From the NCBI GenBank assembly GCA_013306675.1, contig JABLUY010000296.1:1-39479 (forward strand): 39,479 nt of DNA, written 5' to 3'. Origin of the DNA: Thraustochytrium sp. TN22 (Eukaryota; Sar; Bigyra; Thraustochytrida; Thraustochytriidae). Under the pieces are notes generated by a model. That model was not told where the DNA came from. It did not search any database and saw nothing but the letters and a program-made list of their open reading frames with translations. This document shows positions 9,620 through 18,706 of the stretch, piece by piece (the stretch's first letter is position 1; each line of letters starts with the position of its first letter). Made by a program: the position numbers and the translations under genes.

Positions 9620-9745
9620 CTCGCTTCTCTCTCGCCGCAACGGCTCCTACGGCCGCGCACCCGCGCAACAGCACCAGCCAGCGCGAAAGCGCGAGCCACT
9701 GCAGCCCCATGTCGACACAAGCCGTTGCGCGGTTGCAGCGCCGCG
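9620..9745. repeat. Duplicated 5'-flank block, copy A
   Basis: This block and 11780-11900 share cgccgcaacggctcct near their left ends, a gcgcgagcca stretch in the middle, and atgtcgacacaagccgttg near their right ends. Copy A lies about 230-360 bp upstream of the paralogue 2 start. Together they show that the tandem duplication producing paralogues 2 and 3 included 5' flanking DNA. The block may contain shared promoter elements. Confidence 0.65.
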
Positions 9746-9886
9746 CAAAGTCGGAAGGCCCCAGGACACAGCACGGAGCATGGAGCGGGGGCAAAGGCCT
9801 TGCAGTGATGACCTCGACCTCCAATCAGTTTCCGCGTTTCCTTCCTCGTCACTGGCACAATCAAAATGTATTTTTCAGTAAGCGTT

Positions 9887-11365
9887 TTAGCTTCCGCCAC
9901 TACTGTGCGTACGGCGCACGCCGCACTCTTGTTTGTGAGGAAGAAATCGCTGGCTCGCGCTACGGCCTTGGAGAACCGGGTGCGAGGGTTTGCGGGCGGG
10001 CTCGCCGTGGTGGCGCCAGCCTTCAGCTCGCAAGACAGCAGGCGCGTCGTTGTATTCGGGTGTCAGCATTAAGCGTCTTGTGGATCGTCTCCATTCAAGC
10101 TGCGCCACTTGGCTCTGGAGCGACAGGTCGGTCACGGAAGATGAAGAAGACGTCCCGACGGACCTGGACTTTTCAGCCAGCGGTGCTGGGGCCACAGAGG
10201 CTGAGACGGCAGCGTATAGCTGGTAGCTGGTCACCGAGGGAGTACGAGATAGAATTCGGTCAGGCGCGATTGAAGAGGTGTTGGAGTCCATCGTCAGATC
10301 CTGCCTGCACAGGATGAAGGAGGAGCTGGCGCCGGGCGCGCGGGTACGGGCGCGCTTGAGCTGACGATCCGTGGCCATGCGGCCGATCTGGCACGTGACG
10401 CCCTCGGCAACGGTGGCACCAGCGCTGCCAAAGGCAACTTGAAGAATTCCAAAGTTGCGGAGCCAGGGCCACGCGCAAAGCGCCATATTGTAGACGAAGC
10501 TGGACACGGCAATGCTGAGCGCCATGCGCTTGCCGAAGATGGCGTTGGCGCGTACGCGCGCCACTTTGGCTCGGTCGTGAGCAGGAAGCGAGGTACTTGA
10601 TGTGAGCGCCTGGCCAAGGACGTTGGCGAAGGAGCGCAGCGCGATGGCGAGCAAGAATCCGGCGAGCATCGTCGTGAACATGAAGGACCCGGCCGCCACA
10701 AGCTCCCATCCGGTAGCCGGCCATAGGTAGAGGCCCCAGGGCGCGATGATGTGAATGCAACAGGCACCCAAGGTGACGAGAGGCTCGCCGACGCGCTGCG
10801 CTCCCGCAAAGGTCCTGCTCGGTGCCCTCACGACCGAGCGGCAGCTCTTGCTCCCGCCGACGCTGTAGCTTATGCGCCTGGCGACCCTGCTGGCGAAGAT
10901 CTCGTTGTTGCGCGTGAAGAATCTGAGCACGTAGATGAGATACGCCCAGATGACACCACCCGCCGTTAGCGTTGCTGTCTTGAGCGCATCTTCGCCTACA
11001 CGTCTCTCGCGTAGGCGCCAGAACATGTAGTTGCAGGCCAGGATGACGCTGCTCGTGAGCAGACCCAAAGCATGGTACTTGTACGTCCGCAAGAATGGAT
11101 TGGGCCCGCGCCCGCGGAAAGCAGTCACCAGAATCCGCGCACGTAGCAGCTCTCGGACGCGCATGAGCACGTTCAGCACGGAAATGGCCAGCGTCAAGAG
11201 CAACTCGGCATGCAAGGCGGTCTCGGGCACTGCGCAGTCTCTGCCCTCGTGCAAAAAGAAGTCGCCGGAGGACAGGAAACCCGCCTCACACGTGCAGGAG
11301 CCCGTCGCCTCGTCGCACGTGCCATGGCCAGAGCACGGTCCCATCGGCCAGCGCGACTCGCACAT
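9887..11365 (-). CDS. EGF-like plus 7-TM membrane protein, paralogue 3
   Basis: 492 residues from the first in-frame ATG at 11365; the frame is open a little further upstream but without an ATG. The EGF-like module has cysteines at 2, 11, 17, 24, 26 and 44. Seven hydrophobic segments lie at about 49-69, 98-116, 131-150, 195-215, 221-243, 280-300 and 304-323. A long Ser-rich cytosolic tail of about 160 residues is roughly twice that of paralogue 2 and could carry phosphorylation sites. The loop between TM3 and TM4 is about 20 residues longer than in paralogue 2. It shares KYHxLGLLTS, VGEDxLKTA, APWGLYLWPA, RANAIFGKR, AWPWLR and TCQIGR with its relatives. The stop is about 500 bp upstream of the paralogue 2 start, same strand. 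Confidence 0.78.
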   Translation of the reverse strand: MCESRWPMGPCSGHGTCDEATGSCTCEAGFLSSGDFFLHEGRDCAVPETALHAELLLTLAISVLNVLMRVRELLRARILVTAFRGRGPNPFLRTYKYHALGLLTSSVILACNYMFWRLRERRVGEDALKTATLTAGGVIWAYLIYVLRFFTRNNEIFASRVARRISYSVGGSKSCRSVVRAPSRTFAGAQRVGEPLVTLGACCIHIIAPWGLYLWPATGWELVAAGSFMFTTMLAGFLLAIALRSFANVLGQALTSSTSLPAHDRAKVARVRANAIFGKRMALSIAVSSFVYNMALCAWPWLRNFGILQVAFGSAGATVAEGVTCQIGRMATDRQLKRARTRAPGASSSFILCRQDLTMDSNTSSIAPDRILSRTPSVTSYQLYAAVSASVAPAPLAEKSRSVGTSSSSSVTDLSLQSQVAQLEWRRSTRRLMLTPEYNDAPAVLRAEGWRHHGEPARKPSHPVLQGRSASQRFLPHKQECGVRRTHSSGGS

Positions 11366-12138
11366 GGTGCGCCCCTTGCGCGTCGCGCGGCGCGTCCTGA
11401 GCGCCCTGCGCGTCGCGAATGGCAGTCCCGCGATTCCGATTCTGCTCGCTCGCAGAACCCGGCATCCGACCACAGGAGCTCATGATTCGCCAAACGATTC
11501 ACACTGGCACTAACACGGGCACGGGCACTGCCCGCCTTGGCCTGTTCTGTCCCGCTTACTCGCCCGCCTCCTCGGAGCCACTTTCCGTCCGAGCCACCAT
11601 CCTGCCTCACCTTGACCGGGCCAGGCAGGCCCGGCAGGGGAAGGCGCTTCTGAGCCTTGCGCCGCAAACCAGGCTCTCGGAAACGGCACGGCGAACAGAC
11701 ACGGCCTGGTGAAACTTCCGTGGGAAGGAAAGGTAGGAGCGCCCGGCTCCGTCCAAATTCCCGCAAGGCAAGGCTGAGGCGGCAGGTCTATCGCCGCAAC
11801 GGCTCCTTCTGCCGCGCACAGCGCGAGAGGCTCAGAGCGCGAGCCAGCCCCTAACCGTCGCACGAGACCATGTCGACACAAGCCGTTGCAGCGCGTACAA
11901 CAGGAGCACCGGGCGCGGAGGCGCCGAAGCGTCAAGCGAGCTAGCGTGTGCTGGCTCCAGCCCTGCTCAAGCGATCGGCGCACAACATCTTTATCGATTT
12001 GGAGCCTGAGCATGAGGCCTCGTCAGGCGAGAGAGATGTGCGCCAGGAGACTGGGGGCCTCGCCAAGGACGCAAGGCAGAGACACTGGTCGTTACGAAGG
12101 TCAAAGATACGTAGGTCAAATAGTTTGTGGGCCAAAGA
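11366..12138. other. Intergenic between ROCO-TIR gene and paralogue 3
   Basis: Both neighbours are on the minus strand, so this holds the 3' end of the ROCO-TIR gene and the promoter of paralogue 3. It includes copy B of the duplicated flank (11780-11900). 11950-12138 is less GC-rich and probably 3' untranslated or terminator DNA of the ROCO-TIR gene. No gene seen. Confidence 0.55.
11780..11900. repeat. Duplicated 5'-flank block, copy B
   Basis: Counterpart of 9620-9745: cgccgcaacggctcct, then a gcgcgagcca stretch, then atgtcgacacaagccgttg. It lies about 415-535 bp upstream of the paralogue 3 start. The right-hand motif is the best conserved part. Confidence 0.65.
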
Positions 12139-15100
12139 TTATTGCGTTGGCGTGATGACTTCCTTGATGCGATTTGCAAGTCGCTCAATGGCGTCCGTCC
12201 TCGCCTGGCCATCCCTCCACATGCTGGTGTAGAGCGGACTGCCAGTGAAGCAAAAGCCAAAGGGTCCCTCCCACACGTCCGTATTGCTCATGTAGGCCTC
12301 CAGCACACAAGGGATCATGCGTGCAACCTTGTGCCTCTTATGGATGTAGCGGAACTCGTCCCGACAATTGCTGTTTTCGCCATCGGGAATGTTCACCTTT
12401 CTCATGTACTCCCTCGAGACGAAGATGACGCTGGCTTTTGACATATCGATCCCCCTCGCCATAGCCGTCATAACATCGCCACGGACCTGCTCCTCGTCGA
12501 GCCAGCACTTTATATTGTGCACCGTCTTGAGTTTATTGGCAACCTCTTTGACGAGCCTGTGCGTCTCGAGGCCTTCGCCCCATGAGTGAGAGAGGAAAAC
12601 ATCGAAGGGCCGGCTCCCGACAATACTGGAAGAGAGAACTTTTCCCTCAGTGACGTTGCTGTCGTCGCTGGAGGCGTTAGCACGTTCGACGCCCCGGGCA
12701 ATGTCCGTGCGTACTTCATTTGCCTCCTGTCGCATAGCCGTGAAGACCTTAAACTTTGCAACGGGAATGCGGATGCTGCTGGTCTTGTCGCGAGACTCGA
12801 CGCTTGAGCCGGTGGCCTCCTTCGCAAGATCACTGAAAGTCGCGCACTTGCCGGGCACATCCGTGCCGTCCGAGCTAAGGACAAGGCACGGCTTGAGCTT
12901 CCCCTTCATGAATTCTGCGTCGATCCGTTGGACCCCCCTTTCGAGCAGCTGGACGTGGTTGGTCAACGGCTGCCCGTCGAGAGGCACGAATCGAAGGATG
13001 ATGCGTTTGCTGTCTGCCTCGCACATGGTCTCGACGGAGCCAAACTTGATGCGCATGGCGTTCGTGAAGACCGTACGGACCTTGACCTGCCCGCGGAGTG
13101 CTTGCACGAAATCCGAGACAACGCGCTGGAAGACGCCCCTCGGCAGAATTGCAAACTCAATGAACGCCACCGCCTCCTGGCCATTTTCAATGCTTGCACG
13201 CAGATCGAGCCGCTGTTGCTCGAGATCCTCGGTGCTTGCAGTCCTGAGCAGGCTGGGCACCAGCAGAGCATCCTTGTCATCGACTTTGTCGCCAATCCCG
13301 GGGCTTGGGCTGGCCAGCAGCATGGACTGCATCAGGTTCACCAGGTACTCCTGCGCGACCGGGTCCTTGTTCGGCTCGCCACCCGGCACATTCGACCAGA
13401 GCCACGTGTACAGCGGCCTCGAAGCCACACCTCGGTCCCTGAGCTTCATGAACTCTTTCTCCAGCTTGGAGGGGAGTTTCTGACCGAAGAAAAGCCTCTC
13501 TTGGTGCACTTCCATGTGCAGACGGTCGCAGATCACGCGAGACAGCTTCTCAAGCAGCCACTGTGGCCGAATCACCACGATTTGACGGAGTTCCTCGACC
13601 CTCCAGAGGTAGATCAGCACGCCCACCTCGTGCATGAACTTGAGCATCTCCTCAAAGTCGTCCTTTCGAAGTCCACAGTCCTCGCGAGCGTTCGACAATG
13701 CTTCGTCATCTAGTTCCAAGTACGGCCGGTGAGGCAAAACCTCACGCCGCAGCTTGTTCACGCAGAGCGTCCAGCGCAGTGACACCTCCATCTTGACAAA
13801 GTCCTTGTCCGTGACGGCCTCGACCAGCAGTGCCCGCAGGCGATCGACGCGGCCGTCCGCTCCCGTGCGGTCCGAGTTGTCGATGGGGAAGAAGTACAGC
13901 TCCTCTTCCTCGTTTCGTAGGATGTCCGGCCTACTCACGCCAACGGTCTCCCTCAGGTAGTCCTCAATGAGGTCCGTGAGAAGGATCTTTTGAATCTTTG
14001 TATGCTCGTCCTTGCTTGGCACCTGGTCCAGAAAGGTCCCGACCAGAACGACACTCGCTTCCGGTGCGTGGAGGCTAATCGAATCCAGCCAGAAGCGAAG
14101 GGTCTCCAGCGCCTGCTTTCGGGTGGCGGTGACGCGCTCGTCCTCGGTGGGCTCGTCCTCCGTGGAACTTCCCTCGAGCACGCCCTTGCCTAGCACCTCG
14201 CGCATGTCGAAGGCCAGGACGTAGACGCCGTAACGCGTCAAGAAGAGATGGTGCAGCGCGTAGAACACCTCCTGGCCACCGTAATCCCAGATGGTGAAGG
14301 TGACCTGATCGTTGACCTTGTCACCCTCGCTGTGGATTCGGGCTACGATTTCCCAGTCGTACGCTTCAGCCACTTCATCATGCTCCAGCTTCGTGGGTTG
14401 GACGCTCTGCTGTTTCGCCTGTGTGTCAGTGGTCGCCTCTTCTGGGACCTCCGATTCTCTCTTCAGTTCAGGCGGCAGCGTGGACGGCTGTCTTGGCGTG
14501 CCTGGCTTGCTCGACTGCTCGAACTCCGGGTCTGGGACGCGCACTTCCACGCCTCTGGAGAGGTGCTCACGAAGATTCGGGATCGTTTCCTTATCTTGCT
14601 GCGGCGTCCAATTTCGAGAGTGCGTCAACTCAAGGTCGATGCCGATGGTGGACACGTGTTCCGGATTGAACGGCAGGTCCAGGAGCGTGTTGATGGTTGA
14701 TGTCTTGCCGGTGCCGCCATTGCCGATGAACATCAGCTTGGCGTGCCCCCAGTGCACCTTCTTGTCGTAGTCGACGGCCGAGCGCGCGCGGGCGGACCAC
14801 TTGGTTCTCATGTTGCTGTCCAGCCGCGCCTTGATGCGGCTCAGGACGCTTGCCGAGATACTCTCGTTCATCGCCAGGTCGAGCTCGTGCAGCCGAGCCT
14901 CTGCCTTTTCCAGAGCGTCCGCGAGCTTCTCCGCGCCCCCTTCGCCAATCTTGTTCATTGTCAGGTAGACCTCACTCAGGTTGGGGTTCTGCGTGAGCGC
15001 AGCGGCGAGCTTGATGGCGCCGCGGTCTTTGATGTTGTTGTACTGGAGGTGCAACACCTGCAGGCTGCGGTTTTTCTTGATGCCTTTGGCGAGCTCGTAC

Positions 15101-15381
15101 GCGCCACGGTCACCGATCTTGCAGGACACCATGTTGAGCCACTTGAGCGATGGATGGCTCGCGAGCGCATCGGCCACGTGCGCGACCGCGGCGCCGTTGA
15201 TCTTGACGGCGCCGAAGCTGAGATGCGTCAGCGCCGTGCTCTCCTTGACGGCAGAGGCGAATGCCTCGACCTGCTCGTCGCTGATCTCCTCGAGCTTAAG
15301 CGCGAGCTTCTCCACGCCGCCCCTGAGCAGGGCGATCGCCTCGTCCACGCTCACTGCTGTCTTGCCCAAGGTCGCCGCCAT
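12139..15381 (-). CDS. LRR-Roc-COR-TIR protein (ROCO family)
   Basis: 1080 residues from the ATG at 15381 (aacATGG context); the frame is open 49 codons further but lacks family character there. Domain order: RI-type leucine-rich repeats about 45-185 (units such as LQVLHLQYNNIKDRGA); Roc GTPase about 211-530 with P-loop GNGGTGKT at 220-227, switch motif WDYGGQE at 365-371 and VGTFLD at about 447-452 in place of NKxD; COR about 530-830, including IVVIRPQWLLEKLSRVI at about 601-617; TIR about 923-1080 starting RPFDVFLSHSW, with CWLDEE at 959-964. A Ser/Pro/Glu-rich insert (about 280-335) splits the Roc domain. By eye, the helix position that holds the catalytic Glu in NAD-cleaving TIRs is not Glu here (near Ala973), so a scaffold role is possible. 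Divergent from the vWA gene pair. Cytosolic signalling is inferred. Confidence 0.9.
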   Translation of the reverse strand: MAATLGKTAVSVDEAIALLRGGVEKLALKLEEISDEQVEAFASAVKESTALTHLSFGAVKINGAAVAHVADALASHPSLKWLNMVSCKIGDRGAYELAKGIKKNRSLQVLHLQYNNIKDRGAIKLAAALTQNPNLSEVYLTMNKIGEGGAEKLADALEKAEARLHELDLAMNESISASVLSRIKARLDSNMRTKWSARARSAVDYDKKVHWGHAKLMFIGNGGTGKTSTINTLLDLPFNPEHVSTIGIDLELTHSRNWTPQQDKETIPNLREHLSRGVEVRVPDPEFEQSSKPGTPRQPSTLPPELKRESEVPEEATTDTQAKQQSVQPTKLEHDEVAEAYDWEIVARIHSEGDKVNDQVTFTIWDYGGQEVFYALHHLFLTRYGVYVLAFDMREVLGKGVLEGSSTEDEPTEDERVTATRKQALETLRFWLDSISLHAPEASVVLVGTFLDQVPSKDEHTKIQKILLTDLIEDYLRETVGVSRPDILRNEEEELYFFPIDNSDRTGADGRVDRLRALLVEAVTDKDFVKMEVSLRWTLCVNKLRREVLPHRPYLELDDEALSNAREDCGLRKDDFEEMLKFMHEVGVLIYLWRVEELRQIVVIRPQWLLEKLSRVICDRLHMEVHQERLFFGQKLPSKLEKEFMKLRDRGVASRPLYTWLWSNVPGGEPNKDPVAQEYLVNLMQSMLLASPSPGIGDKVDDKDALLVPSLLRTASTEDLEQQRLDLRASIENGQEAVAFIEFAILPRGVFQRVVSDFVQALRGQVKVRTVFTNAMRIKFGSVETMCEADSKRIILRFVPLDGQPLTNHVQLLERGVQRIDAEFMKGKLKPCLVLSSDGTDVPGKCATFSDLAKEATGSSVESRDKTSSIRIPVAKFKVFTAMRQEANEVRTDIARGVERANASSDDSNVTEGKVLSSSIVGSRPFDVFLSHSWGEGLETHRLVKEVANKLKTVHNIKCWLDEEQVRGDVMTAMARGIDMSKASVIFVSREYMRKVNIPDGENSNCRDEFRYIHKRHKVARMIPCVLEAYMSNTDVWEGPFGFCFTGSPLYTSMWRDGQARTDAIERLANRIKEVITPTQ

Positions 15382-16663
15382 GTTGGCGAGGAAGGGAGCG
15401 TGGTGCGAACGACGTCTCCAGAGCGTGTTTCGCTGGCGCCCGAGACAGGCGCGCCGCGCGAGTGGTACGCGCTGTGCGACGCCAGCCTCGCTTGTCCTTC
15501 TTAGCCCGACCCCGTCGGCCGCCTGCAACCCCTCGTGTCACCGTGAGGCGCTCCGCACGCGCGTTGCCGCGCAGCGCGCGCGGGAGCCACCGAGGCCCGG
15601 ATGACCGAGCAGAAAAGGGTCTGGCAGACTCTCTGATCAGAGAGAGCACTGCTCATGTCGTCATTCAAGTTCACGGAAGGGCACTGGCAGGCTGGCAGTG
15701 CAACTCGGACAGACCGCCACAGGACCCGCCAACTTGCAGGCCGTCGCATCGACTCGCACACCAACACAACTCTCCGAGTCAGAGACGCAGCGCGGCTTCG
15801 AGGAAGCGACGGCAGCTGCGTCGTAGGCTCGTAGCCGTCACTTGCGGCTCAGCCTTGCGCAACTCCGCGAGGCGGCGCGTGCCCCACAGCCTTGCGACGC
15901 AGTTGCCTGGTCCTGTTGCCAGTCGGCTACTTGAGGAAGTTTTCGATTTGCGTGGCGGGCCCACAGCTGATGCTGGCACGCGCCAGGCGGCCCAGGCCGC
16001 AGCACTTCAAGTCATGGGCGCCTGACTCTGGCCGAGTCCGAGTCCGAGTCACGGTCTGTTGGCGGCGCGCGCATTCCGAGTCGGCGTGCGGATCCGGGCG
16101 GCGGCCGCCGACGTGGGCCAGTGCTTGACCGCTACTGAGCCAGTACTACCGCCTGATCGCTGCCCGGGGCATCTGCGGCAGGCTTGCGAGCCTGCACTGC
16201 AGGCGCCTGCAGCCAGCCTGCAGCCAGGCTCCGTCCCTAGAGAGTGTCTTGGGCGGCCCGGCCGGGCCGGCCGCCCACTGGCAGTGCACTGCAGGCTGCA
16301 GCCTGGCTGCTGCCATTGATTCGAGTCGATCAGTCGTGATCGATCGCGGATGCTGCATCATCGCGTGAGTTTCCGGCGGCCGCACTCGGGCCAGGATCGC
16401 ATGCGGCGCGGCGGCTGTGGCTTTGCGCAGGCAACATGAACAGGCCTGGTAACTTTGTGGCCTTGCGACGACTGCAGGCTGGCGACGACCAACTATAAGC
16501 TTAATTTGCAGCCTGCACGATGAACTTGAAGCGGCCACTGGCACCGTGGACGCAAGGCCTAACTTACTGAGATACACACCCCTGCACGCATTGGTAGCTC
16601 TGCAATGCGGTGGCTAGCCCACGGGCGGCCAGGCAAAACCCAATCGCTGAGGTGCAGGCAACC
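15382..16663. promoter_or_regulatory. Divergent intergenic region, ROCO-TIR and vWA1
   Basis: 1.28 kb between divergently transcribed genes, so it must hold both promoters. 16030-16055 contains three gagtc-type steps. 16190-16320 is dense in ctgcag-centred palindromes and imperfect inverted repeats. 16320-16350 has overlapping gatcgatc/cgatca motifs. No TATA box can be named with confidence, and no gene is seen. Confidence 0.45.
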
Positions 16664-18706
16664 ATGGCCATCATCAACAGGGTGAGCGGGCGAGTGCCGG
16701 GCGTGCTGAAGAAGTTCGCGCTGACCTGCGCGAAGCAGCTACCACTGGCGAGAAGCACTCGATATGGGGGCGGCTCGCAGGGACAAGACCCTCAGGCTGC
16801 GCGACTGGACGAGGTTCAGATCGAGTATTCCACAGAGAGATCTCCGACGCATGTGGCCGAGGCGCACCTGTGGATCATGGACTTCAGCGGCTCCATGAAC
16901 GGGCCCTTCGAGGATGGAGACTACAACCGTCCCACCCTCAAGTACGTGCAGGAGTCGAAGGAACGCTTCACGGAGTGGATCGACACGCTGGACCTGAACA
17001 AGGATGTCTACATTTGCGTTATCAAGTTTGTGGACACCGCGGAGCCCCTCACACGCGACGGCTTCGTGAAGTTAACGCGGAGCTCAAAGGCAGACATCAT
17101 CAGCTCTGTCGAAGGCGCCAGGGTTGGCGGTGGCCCAACCCACATGGTGCCGGCGCTCGACATGTTTCAACAGTTCGAGGCCAAGCTCGCAGAGCGCTTT
17201 GCCACGGACCCGAGCCGTGCCCCTGGGCGACTCCACATGCACATTACCAGTGACGGCATGGTGCATGATCGCGAGCAGGCCGCCCCCAGGCTCCAAGACT
17301 ATGTTGAGGAGGTGCATGGTATGCTCAAGGGTCGACTGACGCACTTGGACAACCCTGCCGAGGGAACGTCCCATGTTTTCCTTTCGGCATTCATCAACAG
17401 CTACGTCATCCACTACTCGGACGACAAGAACAGCATCCACGACTACGCCATGGCGGTCGACTTCTTTCGGAGTCTCTACAAGAATGGCGCCATCGGCATG
17501 CTCCATTTTGCAGAAGGAGAGGATGAGGCCATGCACGAAGCTCGTCATGTAGATGGCTCCGGCGCAATCTGCGTCATGGAGTTGTCCATACCTGCGGACC
17601 GCCGCGACGAGCTCGTCTTTGATTTCTCGGAGAATCCGTTTCTGAGCGACGTGATGGAGATCTTCGAGTGCAGTGAGCATACATGCAAGGTGGCACTCTA
17701 CATGGGCGAGGGTGGACGTCCCTACCGCGTTGCCGTCCCCGTGCGGCGCACCAGCGACCTTGCTGAGCCAGAAGAAGAGTACCAGATCATGACAGCGTCG
17801 CTCCGGGTCATTCGGAACCTGATGGAAGAGCCAAACGAGAACGTCCTCCAGCTCGACTTGTTCTCGAGCCGCAGTGGAACTGCGTCGCAGCCGGCACATG
17901 TGGATCCTGCCATCACTGCCACCAGCGGCAGTCGGGACTCCGCGCGAGACCTTCGTGACGCTGAGGACTTGCTGTACGAGATTCCTGGTCAAGAGCCTGG
18001 TCAGGTTCAGCGCCAGCTCAACCGCCTTGAGGCGACGCAGAGCACGAGAGAAAGCGCTCAGAATCGCAGGTCGGACCTCAGGAGCTTGACCCCAGAGTCG
18101 GGCGGCAGTCGACAGGGATCGCGAGGGCCATCTTGGGACCCGCATCAAGAAGTCCAAATTGTGATCGGACTGCTCGAGTTCGTGGTCAAGGAGCTGGAGA
18201 GGCCCACCAAGGGAGAAAACAAGCTCACGAACGCGGACGCGGCCATCCTCCTCAACCGCGTGCGCCATGCTATTGAACTCAAGGAGGTCCCTCCTGACAT
18301 CGCTTCTAAGGCAGGTCTGGAGGCGACCTTGCGAGGTCCTGACACTTACAGGTACAAACCGGTGCCTGCAGGTCTCATTCAGTTCGTCTCCATGCGGCGT
18401 AGCGCGAGCAAAAGATTTAGCACCGTTAAAGCGGTGCTCACGGACCACGTGAAGCTCGCGCGCGAGTCGACGCGCATCCACGTGCTCACGTACTTCGCGC
18501 GACAGGATCCGGACCAGCGCAAGGAGGCCTGCGAGTGCGAACAAAGCTGTGGAGGCTGCGGAGATCGAGATGAACACGGCGACTGTCTCGGCAACTGCCC
18601 CTGTGGCGACAATCTCGTATATTCCGACAAGTCCAAGCCGAAAGTTGATGATAGCTTTGAGAGCAGCGACGAAGAAGGTGAGGACGACGAGTTGGAAAGC
18701 CCGTAA
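16664..18706 (+). CDS. vWA-domain protein with C-terminal cysteine module, paralogue 1
   Basis: 680 residues from the ATG at 16664 (accATGG, strong Kozak context). Residues 1-30 contain a short conserved leader, VPGVLKKFALTC. A von Willebrand factor A domain spans about 65-270, with the MIDAS metal site DFSGS at 73-77, a Thr in GGPTHM near 159 and ITSDG near 194. A beta-rich region covers about 295-400 and a Ser/Arg-rich linker about 400-490. A helical segment (about 495-615) precedes a cysteine cluster with Cys 623, 625, 629, 632, 641, 645 and 647 around GCGDRDEHGDCLGN, then an acidic tail. No signal peptide, so the cysteines probably bind metal rather than form disulfides. The pair with the gene at 19805 arose by duplication. 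vWA domains bind partners through a metal; the partner is unknown. Confidence 0.85.
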   Translation: MAIINRVSGRVPGVLKKFALTCAKQLPLARSTRYGGGSQGQDPQAARLDEVQIEYSTERSPTHVAEAHLWIMDFSGSMNGPFEDGDYNRPTLKYVQESKERFTEWIDTLDLNKDVYICVIKFVDTAEPLTRDGFVKLTRSSKADIISSVEGARVGGGPTHMVPALDMFQQFEAKLAERFATDPSRAPGRLHMHITSDGMVHDREQAAPRLQDYVEEVHGMLKGRLTHLDNPAEGTSHVFLSAFINSYVIHYSDDKNSIHDYAMAVDFFRSLYKNGAIGMLHFAEGEDEAMHEARHVDGSGAICVMELSIPADRRDELVFDFSENPFLSDVMEIFECSEHTCKVALYMGEGGRPYRVAVPVRRTSDLAEPEEEYQIMTASLRVIRNLMEEPNENVLQLDLFSSRSGTASQPAHVDPAITATSGSRDSARDLRDAEDLLYEIPGQEPGQVQRQLNRLEATQSTRESAQNRRSDLRSLTPESGGSRQGSRGPSWDPHQEVQIVIGLLEFVVKELERPTKGENKLTNADAAILLNRVRHAIELKEVPPDIASKAGLEATLRGPDTYRYKPVPAGLIQFVSMRRSASKRFSTVKAVLTDHVKLARESTRIHVLTYFARQDPDQRKEACECEQSCGGCGDRDEHGDCLGNCPCGDNLVYSDKSKPKVDDSFESSDEEGEDDELESP

